Assembly (NCBI GenBank): GCA_030378035.1
Contig: JAUCGI010000019.1
Span: 1 to 47,077, forward strand
Length of the DNA stretch: 47,077 nucleotides
Direction of reading: 5' to 3'
Source of the DNA: Desulfobacterales bacterium HSG2
Lineage (GTDB): Bacteria; Desulfobacterota; Desulfobacteria; Desulfobacterales; 4be13
Below, piece by piece: positions 29,928 through 38,754 of the stretch. Position 1 is the stretch's first letter. Each line of letters starts with the position of its first letter. The notes under the pieces were generated by a model. The model was given only the letters and a program-made list of their open reading frames with translations. It searched no databases and was not told the origin of the DNA. The translations under genes were made by a program, and so were the position numbers.

Positions 29928-31919
29928 TTACTTTTTTCCCTCCGTACTCTCCCGAAACTTCATGAGCAGATCGCTGATTTTATCGGACTGAAAATTTTCA
30001 ACCAGAATTTTCAACTTCTCCGCCAGCTCCGAATACGCCGGTCCCAGTTGGTCACTCATTTCCATGAGGGCACTGAGATTCCCGGCGACCGCCGCTTTAT
30101 AAAGATCTTTGAGCCACTGATCCGGCAGACCGGAAAAATCGTCATGACTCAGCTCCTGAACCGCGGAAGCTTCCCGGATATCTTCCTCCTCACAGACATA
30201 CCTGACACCGAGATGTCGGGAGATGACTTCAAAAATTTCCGATTCCCGGAAAGGTTTGCGGATAAAATCATCACACCCCGCGGACAGAACCCGTTCCCGC
30301 TCCTCCTCAAAGGCACTGGCGGTCAGGGCCGTGATGGGAACATGGCTCATTTTGCCAATCTGTCGGAATTCCGTCTCCTCAATCTTACGGATCTCTCTGA
30401 CCGCCTCATATCCGTCCATGACAGGCATCCGCATATCCATAAAGATGAAATCGGTTTTTTCCGCTCTGAATTTTTCGACCCCCTCCTTGCCGTCCGAGGC
30501 TTCCAGCACCTCAAAACCCGCAGATTGCAGCAGTCGGCGAAGCAGCAGCCGGTTGTCCGGCTTATCCTCCACACTCAGAATCCGCCAACTCTGCTGCCCC
30601 GGTTCCAATCCTGTGATCCGGCGGGGTTTCTGCTTCCTGATGATCTCATCGGGATTCGCGGGTTCGGCGACAATGTGGAATTTGAAAAGGGTTCCCCGCC
30701 CCGGCTGACTGGAAACCGTAATATCACCTCCCATCAGTCGGACAAACTTCCGGCTGATGGACAGACCTAGCCCTGTTCCCTCATGGCTCTCTCTCCCGCT
30801 GGCGGTCTGCACAAAGGGATCAAAGAGCGTCTCCAGCTCATCCTCCGCGATCCCCGCACCGCTGTCCTCAACTTCAAAATCAATTCTGCCCTCCGGCCCG
30901 GTTTCAGCCCTTAAGGTGACGCCCCCCTCCTTGGTAAACTTGACTGCGTTCCCCAGGAGGTTGAGCAGTATCTGACGCAGCTTGCCCTCATCCGTTCTGA
31001 TGTATTGTGTCAGGTCGGAATGATACTCCGGAAGAAACTGCAAATCCCCGGCTTCGGCACGGATACCGATCATCTCCCCCACACTTTTCAGCATATCGTG
31101 AAGATCAAAGCCGGTTTCGTTCAGAGTCGTGCGTCCGGCTTCGATCTTTGACATTTCCAGAACATCATTGATCAGGGAGAGCAGGTGATCTCCGCTGCGA
31201 CAGATGATACCCAGGTTTTCCCGCTGACGAGCTGAAAGATCGGTGTCATGAGACATGATATGGGAGAAACCGAGAATGGCACTCATGGGGGTGCGGAGTT
31301 CGTGGCTCATATTGGCCAGAAATTCGCTTTTGGCCTGGTTTGCGGTTTCGGCCGCTTCTTTTGCTTTGCCCAGTTCTTGCAGAGTGTTTTCCAATTCCTG
31401 CATTTGAATAGTCTGCATCATATCAGCTTCAATTGTCAGCCTGAATTGGTGCAACAACTGTTGATAAACATCAGCAAACTGATTTTCCTTATTATCCAAA
31501 ACACAAAGTGTTCCAAACATTTCTCCGTCAGGCCATGTAATAGGAACGCCTAAGTAAGCCACCAGATTAAGTTCGGCATCCGGATTATTCTCCCACTCAG
31601 GGTCTGCAAGAGCATCCGGAACCAATGTCTGTTCCCGATGCGCCATCGTATATTCGCAGTACATTCCGGTGTTTAATTTCCATCGGTCTCCTATTGCGAA
31701 CGGGTTCTCTTCCGACACATTTGTAACAAACGCTTCAAGTTCCGATTCCGACTTAACAACTTTCGTAATGACTCCGGTAGGCACGTTAATGATTTCAGCA
31801 ATCATATCAACAATCTGTTGCCATTTGGCAATGATCTCATCTGAAATCTCAGGCTTGTCTGAATAGCCTGACGGGCTGACAGTCACACTGTCAGAGTGAT
31901 CGGTTGTATTTATTGGCAT
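29928..31919 (-). CDS. Gene H: GAF histidine kinase-receiver without HPt
   Basis: A 663-residue soluble sensor. A GAF domain (about 28-168) contains [18 protein letters not shown] and MFGTLCVLD, typical of small-molecule-binding GAF domains. It is followed by a coiled coil, HisKA ([15 protein letters not shown]206), HATPase (NLLGNA, DSGAGI, GTGLGL), receiver (D495 in [10 protein letters not shown]) and a C-terminal bundle (about 590-663) with no phosphotransfer histidine. From HisKA to the end it is nearly the same as gene Q. The start at 31919 has AGGAGG seven bases upstream; the ATG ten codons before it would place that site inside the gene. The stop is one base from the ATG of I (TAAGATG), the same arrangement as Q-R, so H-I and Q-R look like copies of one kinase pair with the sensor exchanged. 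Confidence 0.94.
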   Translation of the reverse strand: MPINTTDHSDSVTVSPSGYSDKPEISDEIIAKWQQIVDMIAEIINVPTGVITKVVKSESELEAFVTNVSEENPFAIGDRWKLNTGMYCEYTMAHREQTLVPDALADPEWENNPDAELNLVAYLGVPITWPDGEMFGTLCVLDNKENQFADVYQQLLHQFRLTIEADMMQTIQMQELENTLQELGKAKEAAETANQAKSEFLANMSHELRTPMSAILGFSHIMSHDTDLSARQRENLGIICRSGDHLLSLINDVLEMSKIEAGRTTLNETGFDLHDMLKSVGEMIGIRAEAGDLQFLPEYHSDLTQYIRTDEGKLRQILLNLLGNAVKFTKEGGVTLRAETGPEGRIDFEVEDSGAGIAEDELETLFDPFVQTASGRESHEGTGLGLSISRKFVRLMGGDITVSSQPGRGTLFKFHIVAEPANPDEIIRKQKPRRITGLEPGQQSWRILSVEDKPDNRLLLRRLLQSAGFEVLEASDGKEGVEKFRAEKTDFIFMDMRMPVMDGYEAVREIRKIEETEFRQIGKMSHVPITALTASAFEEERERVLSAGCDDFIRKPFRESEIFEVISRHLGVRYVCEEEDIREASAVQELSHDDFSGLPDQWLKDLYKAAVAGNLSALMEMSDQLGPAYSELAEKLKILVENFQSDKISDLLMKFRESTEGKK

Positions 31920-31993
31920 TTTTCCTCCTGAACTATCGTTTTTTAGCAATACTGTTCAGCATGAATATTGCGTATCAGTTAATCATCATTCCC

Positions 31994-34963
31994 TTACTTG
32001 AAAGAAACATTCAGTTTTTGACTCAGTTTCATTAAAACAGATATCCCCCTTTCCGTATCCAGTGCGGACATGGCTTTTCTCAGTGCGGCTTTCTCCTGCC
32101 GGAATTCGGAATCCGGAAGCAGGTTCAGCAGAGGCTCCAGAAGCCGCCAGGCGTTCAGGCGGTTCTTTTCAAGCAGGGCGGTCATCTCCGTCAGGATTTC
32201 CCGGGCCTGAGACAGATCCGCTTCCTCCTCCTGACAGGCTGTTTCTGTGGATTCCTCATCCGGATTCAGGGTTTTCAGGGCATCGGTGAGCTGCGCCAGT
32301 TTCCCGGCAAACACCTCCAGCAGAGGCCGGGCCTCCTCTGCTTTCTCCTCTCTGAGGGCAGTGTCCAGATCCCGGGTCGCAGCGAAAAGCGCATCCGCGC
32401 ACAGATTGCCCGAAACCCCCTTTATGGCGTGGGTCAGCTTCCGGGCATCCCGGAGCTTTCCCCGGTCCAGAAGCGTTCCGATTTCGCCGGCCGCATGTTC
32501 ATGCTTTTTCAGGAAACTCCCCAATATAATCCTTAGCAGCCCGGCGTCTCCCCTGACCCGCTTCAGGACGGTTTTCAGATCGATGCCGGGCAGGTCGTCA
32601 GGAAGCCCGGCCCCGGATTCGGGCGTCAGTTTCCCACGCTCCGAAAACGCTCCGGGAATCTCCCTTTTCCCGGGTTTTATCCATTTGCAGAGGACCGCGT
32701 ACAACCGCTCTTCGTCAACGGGCTTGGTCAGATAGTCGTTCATGCCCGCATTCAGACATTTCTCCTGGTCCCTCCTCATGACATAAGCGGTCATGGCGAT
32801 GATGGGCAGATCGTCAAATTCCGGTATCCCGCGTATGATCCGGGTAGCCTCATGTCCGTCCATTTCCGGCATTTCGATGTCCATCAGCACCGCGTCATAC
32901 AAAGGTGCCGCATCACCGGCCCCGGTTCCCAGCATTTCCACCGCCTCCCTGCCGTTTTCCGCCACCTCCGTGATCAGTCCGGCCCCCTCCAGCATGGCAA
33001 CCGCGACCTTCCGGTTGATTTCGTTGTCCTCGGCCAGCAGGATTCTGGCCCCCCTGATGCCTGCGAGAGCTTCCGAACCAGCTTCTTCCATTTCATCTGT
33101 CTCCCGTGGCACAAGGACATCCTCACGGCCCGGGGCCTCCGGCGCATCGGCAAGAGCGGCATCCTGCCCCGGTTCGGCGGACAGGGTGACCAGGGCATCC
33201 GCGGTGAGCAGAGTCCGATCCTGTTCCCGGGCTTCCGGTTTTCGGGCAGGCTTATCATAAACATATTGCACCTCCAGATGTTTTTGTATCACGTCGAATA
33301 TCTCCGACTCATTGAACGGCTTGCACATAAAATCATCGCATCCCGCGGACAGCACGACAGCCCGATCCTCTTCAAATACGCCGGCTGTCACGGCAATGAT
33401 CACCGCGGCCCGGCCTCTTGCAGCGGCCTTTATCCTTTTTGTCGCTTCAAAACCGTCCATGACCGGCATCCGCATATCCATGAGAATCAGATGAGGCGCC
33501 CATTCCTCCCATATTTCCACCGCCTCTTTGCCGTTTTCAGCCACGCGGAGTTTGAAACCCGGCAGGGCCAATAATTTGACCAGCAGCAACCGGTTGCTCT
33601 CCTCGTCGTCAACGATCAGAATCCGGCGGCATGGCTGATCCGGCGCAAGCGCAATGACGCGTCTTTCCGATTGTGCAGTTTCGATCTTTGCGCCTTCCGC
33701 CGTCTCCGCCTGAATCCCGAACCTGAAAACAGTGCCTCTGCCGACCCCGCTTTCAACGGTGATGTTGCCACCCATCATTCGGACGAACTTCTGGCTGATG
33801 GGCAGTCCCAGTCCCGTCCCCTCCTGGGATTTCCGTCCGGTTTCGGTCTGTGCGAAGGCATCGAACAGGCTGTCCAGTTCATCAGGGGCGATTCCGGGAC
33901 CGGTATCGGAAATTGCAAATCTGAGATCTGAGATCTGAGATTGAAGATCATCCTCCTCAACAGTGGTCATGTTAATCACTTTAAGCGTTATTCCGCCTTC
34001 CTGGGTGAATTTGACCGCGTTGCTGAACAGGTTCACCAACACCTGCTGCAATTTGCCCTCATCCGCCCGCACATATCGGGGGACACCGGCATCGCATTCA
34101 AAAACCAGCCGCAGCCCTTTTTCCTCGGCTTTCAGGCGGAACATATCTTCAATGCCATCCAGCAGGCAATACATATCGAAGTCTTTCTCTGTGAGAACAG
34201 CGCGGCCTGCCTCGATCTTCGACATGTCCAGCACATCGTTGATGAGGTTCAGCAGAAGTTCCCCGCTGCGGCGAATGATTCCCAGATTTTTCTGTTCCTC
34301 CGGGTCGAGATTCGTGCTGTGGCCCAGCAGTTGCGAAAAGCCTAAAATGGCATTCATGGGAGTTCGCAGTTCATGGGACATATTGGACAGAAACACGCTT
34401 TTGGCTTTGTTGGCGGCTTCGGCGGTTTCTTTGGCTGTTCGGAGTTCTTCCCCCGCCCGCACCCGCTCGGCGATTTCCCGGGTAAGTTGCTGATTGGCCG
34501 CTGTCAGTTCGCGGGTGCGCTGCTGAACCGTATGTTCCAACTGTTCGGTCAGTTTTCGCAGCCGCAGATGCGTGGTGACACGCGCCACAAGTTCTTCTTT
34601 CTGCACCGGCTTGGTGAGATAATCAACCGCTCCTGCCGAGAAACCTCTGACCTTATCTTCTGTCTCGGCCAGCGCGGTCATGAAAATTACCGGAATATCT
34701 CTGGTATCTTCATCGGATTTTAACCTGCGGCATGTTTCAAAGCCGTCTATTCCCGGCATCATGACATCCAGCAGGATAATGTCGGGACGGGAATGATTCA
34801 CCCGTTCAAGCGCGATCTCACCATTGCCGGCTATCAGTATCCTGAAACCACAATCTTTCAAATAATCAGTAATGACCTCCAGATTGGCTGGATTGTCATC
34901 AACAATCAGCACGACGCCCTTAACGGAATCGAATTTTGTTTTGTATTTCCTCATTCCGATCAT
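31994..34963 (-). CDS. Gene G: soluble receiver-led hybrid kinase with two further receivers and HPt
   Basis: A 989-residue cytoplasmic protein. Seen: receiver 1 (D66, K118), coiled coil (about 135-185), HisKA (SHELRTP, H197), HATPase (NLFSNA, DTGPGI, GTGLGL), receiver 2 (D496 in [10 protein letters not shown]), a low-complexity linker (about 570-615), receiver 3 (D695 in MDIEMP), HPt (about H845) and a helical tail. The first half resembles the kinases of H and Q; from about residue 612 it switches to the family shared by D, I, K, M, O and R, so the gene is a fusion of two paralogue types with the joint near 33110-33140. An ATCTGAG heptamer array (33919-33946) encodes QSQISDLR inside the ATPase domain. 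The ATG overlaps the stop of F; a second ATG four codons in is an alternative start. Confidence 0.93.
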   Translation of the reverse strand: MIGMRKYKTKFDSVKGVVLIVDDNPANLEVITDYLKDCGFRILIAGNGEIALERVNHSRPDIILLDVMMPGIDGFETCRRLKSDEDTRDIPVIFMTALAETEDKVRGFSAGAVDYLTKPVQKEELVARVTTHLRLRKLTEQLEHTVQQRTRELTAANQQLTREIAERVRAGEELRTAKETAEAANKAKSVFLSNMSHELRTPMNAILGFSQLLGHSTNLDPEEQKNLGIIRRSGELLLNLINDVLDMSKIEAGRAVLTEKDFDMYCLLDGIEDMFRLKAEEKGLRLVFECDAGVPRYVRADEGKLQQVLVNLFSNAVKFTQEGGITLKVINMTTVEEDDLQSQISDLRFAISDTGPGIAPDELDSLFDAFAQTETGRKSQEGTGLGLPISQKFVRMMGGNITVESGVGRGTVFRFGIQAETAEGAKIETAQSERRVIALAPDQPCRRILIVDDEESNRLLLVKLLALPGFKLRVAENGKEAVEIWEEWAPHLILMDMRMPVMDGFEATKRIKAAARGRAAVIIAVTAGVFEEDRAVVLSAGCDDFMCKPFNESEIFDVIQKHLEVQYVYDKPARKPEAREQDRTLLTADALVTLSAEPGQDAALADAPEAPGREDVLVPRETDEMEEAGSEALAGIRGARILLAEDNEINRKVAVAMLEGAGLITEVAENGREAVEMLGTGAGDAAPLYDAVLMDIEMPEMDGHEATRIIRGIPEFDDLPIIAMTAYVMRRDQEKCLNAGMNDYLTKPVDEERLYAVLCKWIKPGKREIPGAFSERGKLTPESGAGLPDDLPGIDLKTVLKRVRGDAGLLRIILGSFLKKHEHAAGEIGTLLDRGKLRDARKLTHAIKGVSGNLCADALFAATRDLDTALREEKAEEARPLLEVFAGKLAQLTDALKTLNPDEESTETACQEEEADLSQAREILTEMTALLEKNRLNAWRLLEPLLNLLPDSEFRQEKAALRKAMSALDTERGISVLMKLSQKLNVSFK
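33919..33946. repeat. ATCTGAG heptamer array inside the ATPase domain of gene G
   Basis: Three exact ATCTGAG units plus one decayed unit (ATTGAAG). In frame they encode part of QSQISDLR just before the DTGPGI motif (G1 box), where related genes H and Q have a shorter, unrelated segment. Confidence 0.88.
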
Positions 34964-37674
34964 TTCTTTTCCTCCATATATTGTCTGACCAGTTTTAAAA
35001 GCCGGATGTCCTCAAAGCCCCTGGCCAATTCCCGCAGTTCGCGGGCAAGGGGACTGTATTGCGAACCCATTTGTTCCAGGTGAATTGTGAATTCCAGTAT
35101 TCCGTCCATATCTCCGCTCATTGTCAGGTCATACAGGATTTCCATCTCCTCAGCCGGCGGCGGAATCATTGTTCCCTCAGCAACTGCCCGCGGCGCGATT
35201 TCGGAGACAGCGGGTTCCCTCTTTGTCACTGTGTGGGGCAGGAATTTCATCACCTCCGAAACAAGGTCTGCCCTGCTGACGGGTTTCCTCAGATAGGAAT
35301 CACATAATTTTTTTATCATCTCCTCATCTTCCCTCATTGCCGAGGCTGTCACGGCGATCACCGGAATCTCTTTCAGATCATCCTCTTTCCTGAGAACGGC
35401 CGCGGCCTCGTATCCGTCCATCTCCGGCATCTTCATGTCCAGCAGAATCAGATCCGGGCGAAGTTCTCTGGCTTTCTCGATTGCCTCCCTGCCGTTTTCC
35501 GCCTCCAGCAGGGTAAGGTCATACCCCTCAAAAAAGCTCGTGACAAGCTCCCTGTTGTAATCAATGTCATCCGCGATCAGGATTGTGCCTTGTTCAAACA
35601 TTATCGAATCAAAGTCGGCCTGTTTTTCCCGGCTGGCTGTCAGGGCATCTGCTGATGCGACTTCCACCTCCTTTATGATAATATTGAACAGAGTGCCTCT
35701 GCCGACTTCGCTTGAAACGGTGATCCTGCCATCCATCATTTCAATCAGATGTCTGGTGATGGTCAGTCCGAGGCCGGTGCCGCCGAATTTTGAAAATTTC
35801 TGCCCCTTTGCCTGGGAAAAGGCTTCGAACACGGACTCACACTGATCCTCGGGGATTCCCGCTCCGGTGTCTTCCACAGAGAAAATGAAATCAAGGGCGC
35901 TGTGCCGGATGTCACCCGGGCAGCGATAACCGACTGAAAGCCGGATGTGTCCTGTGTCTGTGAATTTGACGGCATTTCCGATCAGATTGATCAGAATCTG
36001 CCGCAGACGGGCTTCATCAAGGAGCAGAGCTTCGGGCATCTCAGAGGGAATATCAATAATCAGATCCAGCCCTTTCTCTTTTATTTTCTGAGAGAACAGG
36101 GTCCGCATCTCATTGAAAAGCCGCTGAGGAGAGACAGCCGAATACTCCAGCTTCAGTTTGCCTGCCTCCACCTTGGAGAGATCGAGTATGTCATTGATCA
36201 GACTCAGCAGAGACTTGCCGCTGGTGTGAATGGACTCAAGATAATGAGATAATTTGGGGTCACTGACCCTGGCTTTCATAATTTCTGAGAACCCGAGAAT
36301 TGCGTTCATGGGGGTGCGGATTTCGTGGGACATGTTGGCAAGAAACTCACTCTTGGCATGGCTGGCTGCTCTGGCCTCTTCCATGCTTTTCGCCAAGTCC
36401 CTTGTTCTTTCATCCACCAGTTCTTCCAGACGGATGTTTATGGCGGCCAGTCTGTCTTCGGATTTTTTTCGCTCGCTGATATCGGTGAGGGAGACCAGTA
36501 CGCTGGACAGCGTTTCCTCGTGTCCCGGAGAAACCTGCCACCGGAGGCTGACATACCGGGGCATTCCGTCCAGAGTCTGAACAACCGCCTCCGTTTCGAT
36601 CTGATGCCTCTCTTCCCAAATTGCCACAAGCTCTTTCCTGAACGCCTGCCAGGAGTCCGGGGTGAAGGTTGCCGTAAGATTTTCAAACAGTTCTTCCTTG
36701 GTCTTTGCGCCGTGGAGTTTCAGAGAAGCCTGGTTGATGTCAGTGATTCTGATCCGTTCGGCACACTGGGCGGGCACTTCCGGGTGATCTGCCAGATATT
36801 GTTCAATGTTGTCGCCAACATCATCTTTCAGGCTTCGGAGATAGGATTTCACCTCGGAGAAGTCCTCTTCCCACAGAGAGACCGGACTGTTTTCAAACAG
36901 ATTGCGGAATCGTTCCTCGCTCTTCCTCAGTTCTTCTTCCGCTTTTTTGCGCTCCGCAATTTCATCATTTAACTTGATATGATTGCGAAAAAGTTCGCCT
37001 GCCATCATATTGAAGCAATCCGCAAGCCTTCCGAGTTCATCCCGAGACCGAATTTCAATTCGGAAATCAAGCTCTCCTTTTGCAAGATGTCTTACTCCCC
37101 TGACAAGAATATCCAAGGGGCTGAGTAAATTTTTCCGTATAATCAGCATAAGAAAAAACAGCAGAGCGATATCCAGAAATATGGTGATCAGGGTTATTTT
37201 TATTATCTCCTGTCTCAGATCCTGTCTCATAAATTTTTTAGTGAAATAGACTGATACAACGCCTATTTTTGCATTCTTTTTCACGATGTCTTTGCTTTTT
37301 ATGACAAGGTCATCTGAAATCTCAGACCCGGCTTCGACGATCTGCCATTTCTTGTTTCTTTTCTTTGCTGTCAGGATTGTATTTTCCTGAGTTTCCCTGA
37401 TCAGAACAGCGTATATTCTTTTTTCATTCATTTCAGAAGTGACAGATTCCTCCACCTGTTTTTCATCATAGTTCCATACTGACAGTATCAGGTTCTTTCT
37501 CAGCCTGTTTGTCGTAATTTCCGCAAGTTGATCAATCTCTGCCAATTTCCTGGATTTATGGTCGAAATATTGATAAATTCCGAATACGGTTAAAACGATG
37601 GTGGTGACAGCGATGAGAGACAATCCTATCTTTGTCTGAATGCTGTTTTCCCAGAGTTTTGCAATGATACTCAT
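34960..37674 (-). CDS. Gene F: membrane PAS histidine kinase-receiver without HPt
   Basis: A 904-residue sensor. Seen: TM1 (about 15-35), a small extracytoplasmic domain (about 37-155) containing SVWNYDEKQVE, TM2 (about 160-180), HAMP (about 181-235), PAS (about 250-402), coiled coil, HisKA (SHEIRTP, H450), HATPase, receiver (about D746 in [10 protein letters not shown]) and a 60-residue helical end. The end ([14 protein letters not shown] onward) resembles the tail of gene N and lacks an HxxKG phosphotransfer histidine. The PAS block matches gene K, while the kinase core matches the second kinase of N, so F is a chimera. The stop overlaps the start of G by four bases (ATGA), implying translational coupling and phosphotransfer to G. 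GGGGGA precedes the ATG. Confidence 0.93.
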   Translation of the reverse strand: MSIIAKLWENSIQTKIGLSLIAVTTIVLTVFGIYQYFDHKSRKLAEIDQLAEITTNRLRKNLILSVWNYDEKQVEESVTSEMNEKRIYAVLIRETQENTILTAKKRNKKWQIVEAGSEISDDLVIKSKDIVKKNAKIGVVSVYFTKKFMRQDLRQEIIKITLITIFLDIALLFFLMLIIRKNLLSPLDILVRGVRHLAKGELDFRIEIRSRDELGRLADCFNMMAGELFRNHIKLNDEIAERKKAEEELRKSEERFRNLFENSPVSLWEEDFSEVKSYLRSLKDDVGDNIEQYLADHPEVPAQCAERIRITDINQASLKLHGAKTKEELFENLTATFTPDSWQAFRKELVAIWEERHQIETEAVVQTLDGMPRYVSLRWQVSPGHEETLSSVLVSLTDISERKKSEDRLAAINIRLEELVDERTRDLAKSMEEARAASHAKSEFLANMSHEIRTPMNAILGFSEIMKARVSDPKLSHYLESIHTSGKSLLSLINDILDLSKVEAGKLKLEYSAVSPQRLFNEMRTLFSQKIKEKGLDLIIDIPSEMPEALLLDEARLRQILINLIGNAVKFTDTGHIRLSVGYRCPGDIRHSALDFIFSVEDTGAGIPEDQCESVFEAFSQAKGQKFSKFGGTGLGLTITRHLIEMMDGRITVSSEVGRGTLFNIIIKEVEVASADALTASREKQADFDSIMFEQGTILIADDIDYNRELVTSFFEGYDLTLLEAENGREAIEKARELRPDLILLDMKMPEMDGYEAAAVLRKEDDLKEIPVIAVTASAMREDEEMIKKLCDSYLRKPVSRADLVSEVMKFLPHTVTKREPAVSEIAPRAVAEGTMIPPPAEEMEILYDLTMSGDMDGILEFTIHLEQMGSQYSPLARELRELARGFEDIRLLKLVRQYMEEKK

Positions 37675-37693
37675 CTATTCCCCCATGTTGTTT

Positions 37694-37724
37694 CAGCGTT
37701 CCCAAATCCGGTTTGGGAACGCTG
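37694..37724. other. Perfect 13-base-pair hairpin between genes E and F
   Basis: CAGCGTTCCCAAA, a five-base loop, then TTTGGGAACGCTG. No run of U follows on either strand, so it is not a standard terminator; it could affect mRNA stability or read-through, setting more E than F. It lies 20 bases upstream of the F start codon. Confidence 0.7.
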
Positions 37725-37746
37725 GTCTGCTGACACAAATTTCTGC

Positions 37747-38502
37747 TTATTGAAGCTCGTATCTCCTCACAATGTTTTTCCATTCAGAATTATCAGAGAG
37801 ATTCCTCACAAATTCAGACAAAAATTCATGGACATCTCCGAGCTGTCCGGTGACAAGAATATGCCGTGTGGAAGAATGCAGGGGTGTCGGAGAAAAGAAA
37901 AATTTTCCCTTCAGTCCCATATCCCTAATCAGGTATTTTGCCACTGTCATGGGCTGAGTTGTGACATCAATCCTCCCGGAAATAACTTTTTTAAGGTTCT
38001 GTCTTTCATAACGCACATCTTCACGAATGATATCACCCCGGACAAACGCTTCTTCAAGCCCGTGATATTTCCGCCCCAGAATTCCGCCCAGTTTCAATCC
38101 TTTCAGAGAGTCCGCACCATTAAAAACAATTTTCCGATCCGCTCGTGAAATCACCTCATTCCGGTCTGTGAGAAATGTGGGCGTCCACAGATACTTCTCT
38201 TTTTTTATATCCTTCATCCATTTCGGATTCACGAAAAGCACTGCTCCCTGCTGTGTTTTCAGAAAAATGTCAATTCGCTTCCGGGGCCAGTGTTTCAACT
38301 GAAATTTGAATTTGGGTGCGGCGTGTTTGTTCAGGAGCCTGACAAATTCGTATGCGAACCCCTGATTTTCTCCGGTGACGAACGGACCGAAATCATAATA
38401 GCTCAGAACAGGGATTGCCTTTTCAGAAGCGTTCAGGGACAGCGGTCCCGCAAAGCAGAAAATGCTCCAAATGAGCAGACTGCAAACAATAAAGCGTTTC
38501 AT
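37747..38502 (-). CDS. Gene E: periplasmic binding protein, family 3 (SBP_bac_3-like)
   Basis: A 251-residue secreted protein. The first about 25 residues form a signal peptide (MKRF, hydrophobic core, cleavage likely after LNASEKA or just before it). The remainder has the layout of family-3 solute-binding proteins: VLSYYDFGPF at the mature start, GFAYEFVRLL, a central DSLKGLKLGGILG hinge segment and a final lobe. AAAGGAGG lies six bases before the ATG. It lies 72 bases upstream of membrane kinase F, with a 13-base-pair hairpin between them, and no transporter gene is nearby. The same fold is fused directly to the kinase in gene Q, which supports E as a detached sensory module for F. The substrate is unknown; divergence from characterised amino-acid binders is high. 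Confidence 0.82.
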   Translation of the reverse strand: MKRFIVCSLLIWSIFCFAGPLSLNASEKAIPVLSYYDFGPFVTGENQGFAYEFVRLLNKHAAPKFKFQLKHWPRKRIDIFLKTQQGAVLFVNPKWMKDIKKEKYLWTPTFLTDRNEVISRADRKIVFNGADSLKGLKLGGILGRKYHGLEEAFVRGDIIREDVRYERQNLKKVISGRIDVTTQPMTVAKYLIRDMGLKGKFFFSPTPLHSSTRHILVTGQLGDVHEFLSEFVRNLSDNSEWKNIVRRYELQ

Positions 38503-38546
38503 AATTTCCTCCTTTAATTCATATGGGTTTTAAGATAATGCGATCA

Positions 38547-38569
38547 CGAAACATCAAGCATCAAACATC
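38547..38569. repeat. Heptamer array fragment (CATCAAG/CATCAAA), distal part
   Basis: Three to four units of the CATCAAR type, cut off from the main array at 38709-38754 by a 139-base inverted-repeat element. Confidence 0.8.
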
Positions 38570-38708
38570 CTGATTATAACGCCTTTTGGGGAGCAGGTGG
38601 ATTCCGGGTCAAAAATGATAAAAATCCTGCCGATTTTTATCATTTTTGCCCGGAATGACAGGGGCGGTGCCTCTGGAAACAAAGTTCCCCAAAAGGCGTT
38701 ATAATCAG
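38570..38708. mobile_element. MITE-like palindromic element, 139 bases, inside a heptamer array
   Basis: Perfect 23-base terminal inverted repeats beginning CTGATTATAACGCC, and a second inner inverted pair (ATTCCGGGTCAAAAATGATA against its complement). The flanks both read CAAACATC (38562-38569 and 38709-38716), consistent with an 8-base target duplication, although the host heptamer array makes this partly expected. It separates genes D and E and could fold as a long hairpin in the transcript. Confidence 0.78.
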
Positions 38709-38754
38709 CAAACATCAAACACCAAACACCAAACACCAAACATCAAACATCAAG
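38709..38754. repeat. Heptamer array CATCAAA/CACCAAA at the 3' end of gene D
   Basis: About six units ending CATCAAG; the last units encode L-D-V-stop of gene D on the minus strand, as at the ends of M and K. Confidence 0.9.

Noticed and set aside
29850-30770. 306-codon plus-strand frame opposite gene H
   Set aside because: A shadow of the conserved kinase; no ribosome site, no recognisable domain, and a matching shadow exists opposite gene Q.
37694-37724. Intrinsic terminator after gene E
   Set aside because: The stem is strong but neither strand has a following U tract.
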